Assembly: GCF_015905305.1 (NCBI RefSeq)
Contig: NZ_JADZLQ010000001.1
Span: forward strand, 892,599-956,598
DNA length: 64,000 bases
From: Pinirhizobacter soli
GTDB taxonomy: Bacteria > Pseudomonadota > Gammaproteobacteria > Xanthomonadales > Rhodanobacteraceae
Direction: 5' to 3'
Below, piece by piece: positions 15,803-25,697 of the stretch. The position numbers and the translations under genes were made by a program. The notes below the pieces were generated by a model. It was not told where the DNA came from, ran no database searches, and saw only the letters and a program-made list of their open reading frames with translations. Each line of letters starts with the position of its first letter. Positions within the stretch are counted from its first letter, which is position 1.

Positions 15803-17932
15803 ATGCCGACAACCTTGCGACAACGTCTAGCCGCGCTGACTGAATCGGACCGGACCGCCGACGTCGTCCGCGTCCTGCTGGCGCTTATCGGCGTGCTGGC
15901 GTGGTGCGTGGCGCGCAATGAACATGCAGGCACGGTCCCAGCGATGCTTGGCGTGATCGCCTGCGCCCTGGCCGAAACCGACGATGCATGGCGCGCGCGG
16001 CTGCGCGGCCTGCTGGTTACCCTGGCCTGCTTCGCGGTGGCAGCAGTCACGGTGCGGCAAACCATTGCCCTGCCCTGGCTGTTCGCCCTTGCCCTGCCCG
16101 CGGGAACGTTCGTATTGGTCATGCTCGGCGCGGTCAGTGGCCGCTACGCCACGATCGCCGCGGCTACGTTGATCCTTTCGGTATACACGATGATCGCGTC
16201 CGATCCGTCGCAGGCCACGGGCGGCCCGTGGCTCGTCACGATGGCGATGCTGCTCGGCGCCGCCTGGTATGGCCTGCTGTCGCTCACCTGGAGCGCGCTT
16301 GCGCCGCAGCGGGCATTGCGCCTGTCATTGGCGCGGCTATTTGAAGCACTGGCCGCGCAGCTGGACGTCAAGGCGGCACTGTTCGAACCGGTCAGGGACC
16401 TGGACCGTAGCGCGCTCGACATCCAGCTGGCCTCGCTATCGGCGCGGACGGTGGATGCGTTGAACGAGACACGCACGGCCCTGCTCGACCGCCTCGGCCG
16501 CCGCCAGCCGAGGGGCCGCATGGCCGCGCGGCTGCGGTTGTACTTCGCAGCCCAGGATATCCACGAGCGCATCAGTTCCTCGCACTACCCCTACGAGAAA
16601 CTGGCCGACGCGCTATTCCATAGCGACATCATGTTCCGCTTCGGCCGACTGATCCGCCTGCAGGCCATGGCCTGTCGTGCCCGCGCGGACGAGATCCGGC
16701 GTACCTTGCCGCCCGGCTCCCTCGCCTTGCCGCGGCATGCGCTGGAAGACGTGCGCAGCGCCGTGCAGCTCGGCGCCGGCACGCGCGATGCAAGCATCGA
16801 TGAAGCCCTGTCCGGATTGCTGCGCAACGTCGAGCGCCTGCAGGAGACGCTCGCCTCGGGCAACGAGGCGGCATGGGACACCGACTACGCATTGCAGAAT
16901 CCCGATCCTCCCACCTTCGGCGAAGCGTTGGCACGGATCCGGGTCCAGGTAACCCGTCGCTCGATGCGATTTCGCCATGCGGTACGGCTCTCCTTGGGCC
17001 TGCTCGCCGGCTACTTGTTGTTGCTCGCGGTGCACCCGAAGCACGGCTACTGGATCCTGCTGACCACCTTGTTCGTGTGCCAGCCCGGCTACGGCGCCAC
17101 GCGGCTGCGCCTGCTGCAGCGCGTGGCCGGCACCGCGCTTGGCCTAGTGGCAGGTTGGACACTGCTGCACGTGTTGCCCGACGGCGATTGGCGCCTGCCC
17201 GTGGTGGTGGCCACCGGCGCGGGCTTCTTCGCCTTCTGGCGCAGGCGCTACACCCTGGCCACCGCCACCATCACCCTGTTCGTGCTGCTTTGCTTCGACG
17301 AACCTGGGGCAAGCTACGACGCGATCGCGCCGCGCCTGCTCGATACCCTGATGGGCGCGGCCGTCGCGGCGACGGCACTGCGTTTCATCCTGCCCGATTG
17401 GCGTGGCCGCAGCCTGCCCGATCTCATGGCCGATGCTCTCGCCGCCGATGCGGCCTACCTTCGCCACATCGCCATGCAGTACACGCGTGGCCGCCATGAC
17501 GACCTCCCCTACCGCGTGGCCCGCCGCGATGCGCACAACGCACTTGCTGCGCTGGCCGGATCCATCAACCAGATGCTGGCGGAACCTGCACATACCCGTC
17601 CGGCGACGGAGGCTGCGTTGCGGCTCATGACCCATTCGCAGCAAGTGCTGGCCCATTTGTCCACGCTGGGCGCGCACCGGGAAGCCCTGCCCGACGGGCC
17701 GGAAGGCGCCATGGCCCGGCGGGCGCTCGAACAGGTGGCGGACGGCTACGAGCGACTGAGCCGCCTGGCGCGCGAGGGCCAACCCCTGCCGGCGGCGGAC
17801 ACCGCCTGGCTCGGGTCGCTTGATGCACAAGCAAGCCAGGCTGCCGGGCTGCCGCGCCTGGTGGGCATGCAGGCCCTGTTGCTGGCGAAGGCACAAGCAG
17901 GGTTCACGGATATAGGCGCAGCATCAGGCTGA
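15803..17932 (+). CDS. FUSC family inner-membrane transporter (YccS/YhfK-like)
   Basis: A 709-residue protein of the fusaric-acid-resistance/aromatic-acid-exporter type. Two blocks of hydrophobic helices (about residues 20-165 and 395-530) flank a large cytoplasmic helical domain (about 170-380), with another helical domain at the C-terminus (about 540-709). This duplicated layout is that of YccS/YhfK. It lies 53 bases after the polyene ketoreductase on the same strand and may share its transcript. It could move an aromatic precursor or product, though xanthomonadin-type clusters normally use an MMPL exporter. That link is inference; the family call is firm. Confidence 0.85.
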   Translation: MPTTLRQRLAALTESDRTADVVRVLLALIGVLAWCVARNEHAGTVPAMLGVIACALAETDDAWRARLRGLLVTLACFAVAAVTVRQTIALPWLFALALPAGTFVLVMLGAVSGRYATIAAATLILSVYTMIASDPSQATGGPWLVTMAMLLGAAWYGLLSLTWSALAPQRALRLSLARLFEALAAQLDVKAALFEPVRDLDRSALDIQLASLSARTVDALNETRTALLDRLGRRQPRGRMAARLRLYFAAQDIHERISSSHYPYEKLADALFHSDIMFRFGRLIRLQAMACRARADEIRRTLPPGSLALPRHALEDVRSAVQLGAGTRDASIDEALSGLLRNVERLQETLASGNEAAWDTDYALQNPDPPTFGEALARIRVQVTRRSMRFRHAVRLSLGLLAGYLLLLAVHPKHGYWILLTTLFVCQPGYGATRLRLLQRVAGTALGLVAGWTLLHVLPDGDWRLPVVVATGAGFFAFWRRRYTLATATITLFVLLCFDEPGASYDAIAPRLLDTLMGAAVAATALRFILPDWRGRSLPDLMADALAADAAYLRHIAMQYTRGRHDDLPYRVARRDAHNALAALAGSINQMLAEPAHTRPATEAALRLMTHSQQVLAHLSTLGAHREALPDGPEGAMARRALEQVADGYERLSRLAREGQPLPAADTAWLGSLDAQASQAAGLPRLVGMQALLLAKAQAGFTDIGAASG

Positions 17933-18018
17933 CCGCACCCGTTGTGCGTTGCGCCAAGGCCCCCGCCGGCCCGCGCGCTACCATGGGTGGCTTTTCAATG
18001 TATCCAGGAGCTTTGCGC

Positions 18019-19176
18019 ATGCGTCCGTTCCCCCTCGGCGACGATCTCGACACCCTTCGCGAAAGCGTCCACGGCTTTGCCGAGAAGGAAATTGCCCCCC
18101 GCGCCGACCGCATCGACCGCGACAACGCCTTTCCCGACGACCTGTGGCTGAAATTCGGCGAAATGGGCCTGCTGGGCATGACGGTCCCTGAGGAATTCGG
18201 CGGCAGCAGCCTGGGCTACCTGGCGCACCTGGTGGCGATGGAGGAAATCTCCCGCGCCTCCGGCTCCGTGGGCCTGTCCTATGGCGCCCATTCGAATCTC
18301 TGCGTGCAGAACATCAACCACAACGGCAACGATGCGCAGCGTCGCAAGTACCTGCCGAAGCTTTGCAGCGGTGAATGGGTGGGCGCACTGGCGATGAGCG
18401 AACCCGGCGCCGGCTCCGACGTGGTGGGCTCCATGAGCTGCCGTGCCGAAGAGAAAGACGGCGTGTGGGTGGCCAACGGCAGCAAGATGTGGATCACCAA
18501 TGGTCCGGACGCCGACGTGCTGCTGGTGTACATGCGCACCGCGCCGCGCGCGGCGGGAAGCCGCTGCATGACGGCCTTCATCATCGAAAAGGGCATGAAG
18601 GGTTTTTCCACCGCGCAGAAGCTCGACAAGCTCGGCATGCGCGGGTCCAACACTTGCGAGCTGGTGTTCGACAACTGCGAAATCCCCGCCGAGAACATCG
18701 TCGGTGAAGTGAACGAGGGCGTGCGCGTCTTGATGGGCGGCCTGGATACCGAACGCCTGGTGCTGTCCGGCGGCCCGATCGGCCTGATGCAGGCGGCCAT
18801 GGACCTCACCCTGCCCTACGTGCGCGAACGCAAGCAGTTCAACGCGCCGATCGGTACCTTCGGCATGATGCAGGCGAAGGTGGCGGACATGTACACCGCG
18901 CTGCAATCGTCGCGTGGCTTTGCCTACATGGTGGCGCGCCAGTTCGATGACGGTATCCGCTCGCGCATCGACCCGGCCGCGTGCCTGCTCAACGCCAGCA
19001 CCAATGCGGTGAAGGTGACCCTGGAAGCGATCCAGGCCTTGGGCGGCAATGGCTATATCAACGAATTCCCGGCCGGGCGCCTGCTGCGCGACGCCAAGCT
19101 TTACGAGATCGGCGCCGGCACCAATGAAATCCGCCGCATGCTGATCGGCCGGGAACTGTTCCACGGCAAGAGCTGA
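18019..19176 (+). CDS. Isovaleryl-CoA dehydrogenase
   Basis: An FAD enzyme oxidising isovaleryl-CoA to 3-methylcrotonyl-CoA in leucine breakdown. It has 385 residues. The segment [20 protein letters not shown] (about residue 235) carries the glutamate that serves as catalytic base in isovaleryl-CoA dehydrogenases, where other acyl-CoA dehydrogenases use a C-terminal position. [14 protein letters not shown] and MWITNG make flavin contacts; [17 protein letters not shown] ends the protein. The ATG at 18019 has CAGGAG 9 bases upstream; ATGs at 17998 and 17983 are less likely. Its product is the substrate of the carboxylase whose beta subunit is at 24065. Confidence 0.92.
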   Translation: MRPFPLGDDLDTLRESVHGFAEKEIAPRADRIDRDNAFPDDLWLKFGEMGLLGMTVPEEFGGSSLGYLAHLVAMEEISRASGSVGLSYGAHSNLCVQNINHNGNDAQRRKYLPKLCSGEWVGALAMSEPGAGSDVVGSMSCRAEEKDGVWVANGSKMWITNGPDADVLLVYMRTAPRAAGSRCMTAFIIEKGMKGFSTAQKLDKLGMRGSNTCELVFDNCEIPAENIVGEVNEGVRVLMGGLDTERLVLSGGPIGLMQAAMDLTLPYVRERKQFNAPIGTFGMMQAKVADMYTALQSSRGFAYMVARQFDDGIRSRIDPAACLLNASTNAVKVTLEAIQALGGNGYINEFPAGRLLRDAKLYEIGAGTNEIRRMLIGRELFHGKS

Positions 19177-19179
19177 CCG

Positions 19180-21984
19180 CTAGAAGGCCATGTTGTAACT
19201 CACCATGGCCAACTTCGAACTGTCGCGGTCGCCAAAGCGCTGGTCCAGCGACATCTTCAGGCCCGAGCGCGGCGTCATGCTCCAATCGAGCGCGGCGCCC
19301 ACCAGGGTGGCGTTGCGCGCCAGGCCAATGCCACCGACCGGACCCCACGAGTCGATCCCCGTGAAGCGGGCGGCGAAGACATCGCCCTGGGTGGCGAAGG
19401 CATGCTGCCAGGCCACGTGGCCGTTCAGGCTTACCCGGCCGCCGGAAGGCAGCAGCCAGTCGCGGCCTGCGCGCAGGCCCATGCCTGCCTGCCAGCGCGA
19501 AAGCACCTGGCCATCGGCGGTCAGGCCGAAGCCTGCGGCGCCGGTTTCGCTGAAGCCGCCGCGGTCGATGCGGTCGTATTCGAGGTCGGCATAGGGAGTG
19601 ATCGATACGGCGCCTGAGGAAAGGCGCATGCCGCTCTCGCCGTAGGCCACCGCGTAATGGCCTTGCGAACTGCTGGACACGCCCGAGGCCACTTCACCCA
19701 GCTGCACGCTGCGATACATCGATTCGCGATACTGGCCCACGCCGACGCGGCCCACCGCGTAGTAGCGATCGCGCACGGTGCCAAGGTACGCCGAAGCCTC
19801 GGTGGCGTGGCTGCGGCCCTGGTCCACGCTCTCGGCCAGCTGGCCCAGTCCCTGCGACTGGCTGAGTGCGAAACCGACGATGCCATTGACGCCAAGCTTG
19901 TGGTCCTGGCCCACCATGAACCCGGAGACATCCACTCCCACGTTGCCGTAACCGCTGCGGCTCATGCCGCCGCTGTAACCCAGGCGCTGGGTCCAGGCGC
20001 CGGCGAGCTGGTTCGAGGCAAGGTTGGCCATGCGGCTGGACAGCGCCTGGTTGCCTTCGTCGATGGCTTCCATGGTCATCGCCGCACTGGCAGCATGCAA
20101 CTGGCCGGACAACGACGCCAGCGACTGCTGCGCCACTTGCGCGGTGGGCGCTTGCTGGATCATCGCCGCGCCCAGCAAGGTCGTGGTGGACACGCCCGAA
20201 CCCGGGGTCTTGGCCGCCGCATCGAGCTGTGTAAACGCACCTTCCACACGCTGTGCCGAACCCAGGGTCACCGGATTGGCGCTGACGCCGGTCACCTGCG
20301 TGACGTTCACCCGGGTTGCGTCGATCCAGACCTCATTGGCGGCATAGACCACCGAGGTGTTGACCATCACGTTGGGCGCCGAGCCGACACTGGCGAACGT
20401 GCCGGTGACCCCACCGAAAGCGGTCAGGACCTGCTGATGCGAAGAACTGACGTAGCCCTGCGTGGCTCCGGCGAAATAGAGGTTGCCTCCAAGCGAGGCA
20501 GTACCACCCACCTGCAACACGGCCCCGAGGTAGGTGGAGAGGGTGGCGCCGGCGGACTGGTTGAAATCGCCACCCACCGTCACGTTGCCCTGCATCTTCA
20601 CGGTGCCCTGGTTGAGCAGGTTGCCGCCCACGCCACTGCCTGATGCACCGCCAAGCTCAAGCGTGCCCAGGCCTGCGGTTTGAACGGTGCCGGTGAAAGG
20701 CTGCAGCGCCGTCAAGGTGCCACCGTTCACGGTGGTCAGGCCCGTATAGTTATTTGCGCCGTTGAGCGTCAGCTGGCCGGTCGTTCCGTTGACCACGAGG
20801 TTGCCGTCACCGCCGATATCGTTACCCCAGACCGACTTGGTAGTACCGATGTTGGCCGTGAAGTCGCCCCAGTCGAACTGGGCGGGCCCGAGGATCGCCT
20901 TGCCGACATTGAGCGCGCCATATCCGAAGGTCGAGTCCGGCCCCGTGGTGCCAAGATCAGTCGCGGTGCCAAGCAGGGTCTGCCGGACGTTGTCGTTGGT
21001 GAAGTACGGGAACGCCGACCAGACCACGGCCGCTGCGCCCGTGACCTGGGGCGCTGAAAGCGACGTGCCCTGGTAGACGAAATAGGTCTCGCTGCTCTGG
21101 GTGTCGTTCTGGCCGCTGACGATGACATCGCCGGGAGCCGCCAGGCAGTAACTCATGGCCACGCCGCACTGGTTCGAATAGCTCGCCAGTTGGGTCGGGT
21201 TGTTGCTGTCCAGCGCCACGACGGTAAGCCATCCGCGTTCAAGGTCCGCGGCACGCGATGGCAAGGCCGCCGTGTCTGACGGATTGGCCTTCGAATCGTT
21301 GCCCGCGGCAAACACCACCAGGCCGCCGCCGGCGATGAATGGTGCGTAGGCATCGTGGAAGCTTTGCGTGGTGGTAGTGGCGGAGGCGTCCCAGTACAGG
21401 CCGCCCCAGGAATTGTTCATCACCTTGACGCCGTAGGTGCTGAGCTTCTGGCTTACGTCCCCGAGGTCGCCGGCGTCGGTAACCTGGTTGCCGTTGCCGC
21501 TGCCATCGTCGGTCGGCTCCTTATCGTCGATGATGCGCGCCGAAATGATGGTGGATTGCGGTGCGATGCCACCGGCGAACTTGCCGAACGGAACGCCCGC
21601 GGCGATCTCGGCCACGGCCGTGCCATGTCCGACGACGTCGTCGACACTCAGGTTGTCAGGGGGCGAAGTGACGAAATTGAGGTTGGCGGTGACCCGCCCT
21701 GCCAGCGCCGGATGATTGCGCGATACGCCGGTGTCGACGATCCCGATCACAACGCCCTGTCCCTTGAACCCCGCGGCCTGGGCAACGTCGGCATGCGTCA
21801 GTGCAATTTGCGCATCAACCGGCGGGTTGGGCACCGTGGGCGGTGTGACCGGCGGCGTGACCGGCGGAGTCAATACGTTCGAAGGCTTGCTTCCGCCACC
21901 GCCCGAACAACCGGCCAAAGCGAGTGCCATGCACACGGCAACGGCGAGGTCCTTGCGGACCCAGGTGTTTTCTTTGCCCACCAT
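19180..21984 (-). CDS. Subtilisin-like serine protease autotransporter with a lipobox
   Basis: A 934-residue type Va secreted protein. The signal sequence ends in LALAGC (about residue 26), a lipobox. A peptidase S8 domain follows (about 65-390) with catalytic Asp in IVDTGVSRNHPA, His in GHGTAVAEIAAG and Ser in GTSLSAPQ. A beta-helical passenger with an autotransporter-associated repeat (GGTLTALQPFTGTV) comes next. The C-terminal region (about 660-934) is a beta-barrel ending in aromatic F (YNMAF). I chose the ATG at 21984, which has AAGGGGA just upstream; an upstream codon would add 13 residues. Lipidated S8 autotransporters such as NalP and SphB1 trim other surface proteins, a plausible role here. 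It is divergent from the thiolase gene. Confidence 0.9.
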   Translation of the reverse strand: MVGKENTWVRKDLAVAVCMALALAGCSGGGGSKPSNVLTPPVTPPVTPPTVPNPPVDAQIALTHADVAQAAGFKGQGVVIGIVDTGVSRNHPALAGRVTANLNFVTSPPDNLSVDDVVGHGTAVAEIAAGVPFGKFAGGIAPQSTIISARIIDDKEPTDDGSGNGNQVTDAGDLGDVSQKLSTYGVKVMNNSWGGLYWDASATTTTQSFHDAYAPFIAGGGLVVFAAGNDSKANPSDTAALPSRAADLERGWLTVVALDSNNPTQLASYSNQCGVAMSYCLAAPGDVIVSGQNDTQSSETYFVYQGTSLSAPQVTGAAAVVWSAFPYFTNDNVRQTLLGTATDLGTTGPDSTFGYGALNVGKAILGPAQFDWGDFTANIGTTKSVWGNDIGGDGNLVVNGTTGQLTLNGANNYTGLTTVNGGTLTALQPFTGTVQTAGLGTLELGGASGSGVGGNLLNQGTVKMQGNVTVGGDFNQSAGATLSTYLGAVLQVGGTASLGGNLYFAGATQGYVSSSHQQVLTAFGGVTGTFASVGSAPNVMVNTSVVYAANEVWIDATRVNVTQVTGVSANPVTLGSAQRVEGAFTQLDAAAKTPGSGVSTTTLLGAAMIQQAPTAQVAQQSLASLSGQLHAASAAMTMEAIDEGNQALSSRMANLASNQLAGAWTQRLGYSGGMSRSGYGNVGVDVSGFMVGQDHKLGVNGIVGFALSQSQGLGQLAESVDQGRSHATEASAYLGTVRDRYYAVGRVGVGQYRESMYRSVQLGEVASGVSSSSQGHYAVAYGESGMRLSSGAVSITPYADLEYDRIDRGGFSETGAAGFGLTADGQVLSRWQAGMGLRAGRDWLLPSGGRVSLNGHVAWQHAFATQGDVFAARFTGIDSWGPVGGIGLARNATLVGAALDWSMTPRSGLKMSLDQRFGDRDSSKLAMVSYNMAF

Positions 21985-22158
21985 ATTTGAATTCCCCTTG
22001 CGTTTTCCGGGCTTCGATGCCACTTACCCCCGTGTTGGGGTGATATTCGCATATTGTCGTTAAATATCAGCGACCGAATGCACGTTTGCCGCATCAAGAC
22101 CCCGCTGCGATAATCGGAAGTTATAGATGGCGCCCCGCTGTCAACTGGAGTTCCCCTG

Positions 22159-23340
22159 ATGAGCGACACGAACGTGGTCATTGCCGGCGCTCGGCGCACG
22201 GCGATCGGTTCCTTCCTTGGCCAGTTCACCGGCGTTCCCACGCCCACGCTTGGCGCCACGGCGATCCGTGCCGCGCTGGACCAAGCGCAGGTTCCTGCGG
22301 CCGATGTAAGCGAGGTGATCATGGGTTGCGTACTGCCCGCCAACCTCGGCCAGGCTCCTGCGCGCCAGGCTTCGCTTGCTGCCGGCCTGCCGGTGGGCAC
22401 GGGCTGCACCACCATCAACAAGGTCTGCGGATCGGGCATGAAGGCGGTGATGCTGGGACACGACATCATTCGCGCCGGCTCCGCCACCATCGTGGTGGCC
22501 GGCGGCATGGAGTCGATGACCAATGCGCCGCACATGGTCAACGCCCGCACGGGTATCCGCTACGGTGACGGCCAACTGGTCGACCACATGGCATGGGACG
22601 GCCTGACCAACCCGTACGACGGCAAGGCCATGGGCGTGTTCGGCGAATCGTGCGCCGACAAGTACCACTTCACCCGTGAAGAACAGGACGCCTTCGCCAT
22701 CGCTTCGGTGGAACGCGCCAAGGCTGCCCAGGCCGATGGCAGCTTCGCCGAAGAAATCGTCAAGGTGAGCGTTGCCGGTCGCAAGGGCACGGTGGATGTC
22801 GACACCGATGAACAACCCGGCCGTTCGGACGTGGCCAAGGTGCCGCAGTTGAAGCCCGCCTTCCGCAAGGAAAACGGCACGATCACCGCGGCCAGTTCCT
22901 CGTCGATTTCCGACGGCGCCGCGGCACTGGTGCTTACCTCCGAAGGCGAAGCCAACCGCCGTGGCCTGGATGTGCTCGCCACCATCGTCGCCCACGCCAC
23001 GCATTCGCAGGAACCGGAATGGTTCACCACCGCTCCCGTCGGCGCCATCACCAAGGTGCTTGAGAAAGCCGGCTGGAAAGTCGACGACGTCGACCTGTTC
23101 GAAGTGAACGAAGCCTTTGCCGTGGTACCGATGGCGGCGATGCGCGAACTGGGTATTGCGCACGACAAGATCAACGTCAACGGCGGCGCATGCGCGCTCG
23201 GCCACCCCATCGGCGCCAGCGGCGCGCGCGTGCTGGTGACGCTGATCCACGCCCTGCGCAAGCGAGGCCTGCACCGGGGCGTGGCGTCGCTTTGCATCGG
23301 CGGCGGCGAAGCCACCGCGGTGGCGGTACAAATTCCGTAG
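22159..23340 (+). CDS. Acetyl-CoA C-acyltransferase (thiolase II type)
   Basis: A 393-residue thiolase joining or cleaving 3-oxoacyl-CoA and acetyl-CoA. Active-site residues are visible: Cys in TINKVCGSGMKA (about residue 90), His in CALGHPIGASGAR (about 350) and Cys in SLCIGGGEA (about 380). A GGAG box lies 8 bases before the ATG. The length and motifs fit acetoacetyl-CoA thiolase, which would take the acetoacetyl-CoA end product of leucine breakdown. It is followed by a long perfect hairpin. A beta-oxidation thiolase is the alternative. Confidence 0.9.
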   Translation: MSDTNVVIAGARRTAIGSFLGQFTGVPTPTLGATAIRAALDQAQVPAADVSEVIMGCVLPANLGQAPARQASLAAGLPVGTGCTTINKVCGSGMKAVMLGHDIIRAGSATIVVAGGMESMTNAPHMVNARTGIRYGDGQLVDHMAWDGLTNPYDGKAMGVFGESCADKYHFTREEQDAFAIASVERAKAAQADGSFAEEIVKVSVAGRKGTVDVDTDEQPGRSDVAKVPQLKPAFRKENGTITAASSSSISDGAAALVLTSEGEANRRGLDVLATIVAHATHSQEPEWFTTAPVGAITKVLEKAGWKVDDVDLFEVNEAFAVVPMAAMRELGIAHDKINVNGGACALGHPIGASGARVLVTLIHALRKRGLHRGVASLCIGGGEATAVAVQIP

Positions 23341-23348
23341 GTGAAGAT

Positions 23349-23384
23349 CAGGTGCACGTGGCGCGAACACGCCACGTGCACCTG
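23349..23384 (+). terminator. Long perfect hairpin after the thiolase gene, no U-tract
   Basis: CAGGTGCACGTGGCG (23349-23363) pairs perfectly with its reverse complement at 23370-23384 across a six-base loop. It begins 9 bases after the stop codon. The lack of a T-run means it is either a processed 3'-end stabiliser or an unconventional terminator. It could also be read as a protein-binding palindrome. Confidence 0.6.
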
Positions 23385-23522
23385 AGTCGTGCCCGCAGGC
23401 ACGATGTTTTGTCCGCCTTTAATGCGCCCTGAAGACACATCCGCGTAGCGGTGGCTTATCCACGATAGCTGCGCTATTAATACGCCCGCCAAACGGCATT
23501 CCACGGCTAAGGAGATATACCA

Positions 23523-23915
23523 ATGACTGTTACGCGTACCCTACTCGCCTCCGCCCTCGTCGCGTTGCTGGCGGCATGCAGCAACGGCGCGCAGGATTCC
23601 GCGCAGGATGCCCAGAAGCAGGCTGCCGATGCCCAGCAGCAGGCCGACAAGGCCCAGCAGGCTGCGGAGTCCGCGCAGAACCAGGCCACCACCCAGGCCG
23701 CGCAGCAGGCCCAGAGCTCGGCCGACCAGGCCAGCCAGGCGGCCAACCAGGCCTCCGATGCCGCTGCCTCCGCCGGTACCTCCGGTGGCGCGATGTCCTC
23801 GATGTCCAAGGACGCCGCCAGCAATGCCGCCGACCAGGCTGGCAAGGCAGCCGACAACGCCAAGGACGCGGCCGACAATGCCAAGTCGTCGGCTGACGAC
23901 GCGAAGAAGAAGTAA
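23523..23915 (+). CDS. Small alanine/glutamine-rich lipoprotein, predicted coiled coil
   Basis: A 130-residue protein with a signal peptide and lipobox LLAACS (Cys at about residue 18). The mature part is almost all Ala, Gln, Ser, Asp and Lys in heptad-like repeats (AADAQQQADKAQQAAESAQN and similar), interrupted by a Gly/Ser/Met linker (about 80-95). This predicts a long helix or alanine-zipper coiled coil like Lpp-type outer-membrane lipoproteins. An optimal AAGGAG box lies 8 bases from the ATG and a strong terminator follows, so it is a well expressed single gene. It ends in three lysines; Lpp ends in a single lysine that is linked to peptidoglycan. Function is unknown. Confidence 0.85.
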   Translation: MTVTRTLLASALVALLAACSNGAQDSAQDAQKQAADAQQQADKAQQAAESAQNQATTQAAQQAQSSADQASQAANQASDAAASAGTSGGAMSSMSKDAASNAADQAGKAADNAKDAADNAKSSADDAKKK

Positions 23916-23934
23916 AAGCTTCGCGAAACCAAGG

Positions 23935-23965
23935 GCCGGCCGCCTAGCGCGGCCGGCTTTTTTTT
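23935..23965 (+). terminator. Rho-independent terminator after the small lipoprotein gene
   Basis: GCCGGCCGC (23935-23943) pairs with GCGGCCGGC (23949-23957) over a five-base loop, followed by eight T residues. It lies 20 bases after the stop codon. Confidence 0.93.
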
Positions 23966-24064
23966 GCCCGAGCCCCGCGCATCAGCCACTTATGCTGCAC
24001 CGCCACGACCGCGCGGCCGCCGGCACCGCTATGATTACCCGCTGCCCACCAGCGCGGCCTACGC

Positions 24065-25672
24065 ATGCCCATCATCACTTCGCAGCTTGATCCGCACTCT
24101 CCCGATTTCCTTGCCGCCAGTGCCCACATGCAAGGACTGGTCGACGACCTGCGCACGCAACTGGACCGCGTGGCTGGCGGCGGTGGCACCAAGGCGCGCA
24201 AGAAACACGAGGCCCGCGGCAAGCTCCTGCCCCGTGAGCGGATCCGCGCGCTGCTCGATCCCGCCTCGCCGTTTCTAGAACTCTCGCCGCTCGCCGCGCA
24301 CGGCATGTACGACGACGCCGCGCCCGCGGCGGGCCTGGTCACCGGTATCGGCCGTGTGCACGGGATCGAGGTATTGGTGATTGCCAACGACGCCACGGTG
24401 AAGGGCGGCACCTATTTCCCTGTCACCGTGAAAAAACACCTGCGTGCGCAGGAAGTGGCGCTGGAAAACCACCTGCCCTGCGTCTACCTGGTGGATTCGG
24501 GCGGCGCCTTCCTGCCGCTGCAGGACGAAGTGTTCCCCGACCGCGAACATTTCGGGCGCATCTTCTACAACCAGGCGCGCATGAGCGCGCTGGGGATCGC
24601 CCAGGTAGCCGTGGTGATGGGCTCGTGCACCGCCGGCGGCGCTTATGTGCCGGCGATGAGCGACGAGACCATCATCGTGCGCGAACAAGGCACGATCTTC
24701 CTGGGCGGGCCGCCCCTGGTGAAAGCCGCCACCGGCGAGGTAGTTGACGCCGAGGCCTTGGGGGGTGCCGACGTACACACGTCGGTGTCGGGCGTGGCCG
24801 ACCACTTCGCCGAGAACGATGCCCATGCGCTGTCGATCGCCCGCGACGTGATTGCCAGCCTCAATCGGCGCAAACATGTGCGCCTGGCCGTGCGCACGCC
24901 TGTCGAGCCACGGTATCCGGCCAGCGAACTCTACGGCGTGATCCCCGCCGATACGCGCCGCCCGTTCGACATCCGCGAGCTGATCGCCCGCATCGTCGAC
25001 GGTTCGGAATTCCACGAATTCAAGGCGCGCTACGGCAAGACGCTGGTCACCGGTTTTGCGCACATCCACGGTTATCCGGTGGGTATCGTCGCCAACAACG
25101 GCATCCTGTTCGCCGAGTCGGCGCTCAAGGGCGCGCACTTCATCGAGCTTTGCAACCAGCGCAACGTGCCGCTGGTGTTCCTGCAGAACATCACCGGCTT
25201 CATCGTGGGCCGCAAGTACGAGAACGCCGGCATCGCCAAGGACGGGGCCAAGATGGTTACCGCGGTTGCTTGCTCGCACGTACCCAAATTCACCGTGGTG
25301 GTGGGCGGCAGCTTCGGCGCCGGCAATTACGCCATGTGCGGGCGCGCGTACGGCGGCCGTTTCCTGTGGATGTGGCCCAACGCGCGCATCAGCGTGATGG
25401 GCGGTGAACAGGCAGCGTCGGTGCTTGCCACGGTGCGCCGTGACGGCATCGAGGCTGGCGGCGGCAGCTGGAGCAGCGACGACGAGGAAGCCTTCAAGGC
25501 CCCGGTGCGCGACCAGTACGAACGCCAGGGACACCCGTACTACGCCAGCGCGCGGCTGTGGGACGACGGCATCATCGATCCGGCCGATACCCGCAGGGTG
25601 CTGGGCCTGGCCATCTCGGCCACGCAGAATGCGCCGGACGTGGAAGGCAAGTTCGGCGTTTTCCGCATGTAG
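24065..25672 (+). CDS. Methylcrotonyl-CoA carboxylase, carboxyltransferase (beta) subunit
   Basis: The beta subunit transfers CO2 from biotin to 3-methylcrotonyl-CoA, the step after isovaleryl-CoA dehydrogenase in leucine breakdown. At 535 residues it has the exact usual size. It shows the two carboxyltransferase half-domains, with [17 protein letters not shown] (about residue 143), [16 protein letters not shown] (about 188), [12 protein letters not shown] (about 375) and [12 protein letters not shown] (about 418). The biotin-carrying alpha subunit and methylglutaconyl-CoA hydratase, often adjacent, are absent from the window. A propionyl-CoA carboxylase beta chain is less likely given the motifs. 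Confidence 0.92.
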   Translation: MPIITSQLDPHSPDFLAASAHMQGLVDDLRTQLDRVAGGGGTKARKKHEARGKLLPRERIRALLDPASPFLELSPLAAHGMYDDAAPAAGLVTGIGRVHGIEVLVIANDATVKGGTYFPVTVKKHLRAQEVALENHLPCVYLVDSGGAFLPLQDEVFPDREHFGRIFYNQARMSALGIAQVAVVMGSCTAGGAYVPAMSDETIIVREQGTIFLGGPPLVKAATGEVVDAEALGGADVHTSVSGVADHFAENDAHALSIARDVIASLNRRKHVRLAVRTPVEPRYPASELYGVIPADTRRPFDIRELIARIVDGSEFHEFKARYGKTLVTGFAHIHGYPVGIVANNGILFAESALKGAHFIELCNQRNVPLVFLQNITGFIVGRKYENAGIAKDGAKMVTAVACSHVPKFTVVVGGSFGAGNYAMCGRAYGGRFLWMWPNARISVMGGEQAASVLATVRRDGIEAGGGSWSSDDEEAFKAPVRDQYERQGHPYYASARLWDDGIIDPADTRRVLGLAISATQNAPDVEGKFGVFRM

Positions 25673-25697
25673 GCAGGCGTGCTAACCTCGCCGGTCC

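Noticed and set aside
23504-23525. The AAGGAGATATACC sequence before the small lipoprotein resembles a common expression-vector ribosome binding site
   Set aside because: The flanking DNA is continuous native sequence and the motif is simply a strong Shine-Dalgarno with AT-rich spacer. I see no sign of vector contamination.
22141-25534. Minus-strand frames of about 410-420 codons opposite the thiolase and the carboxylase
   Set aside because: Both are exact shadows of well-conserved enzymes and show no family signature.
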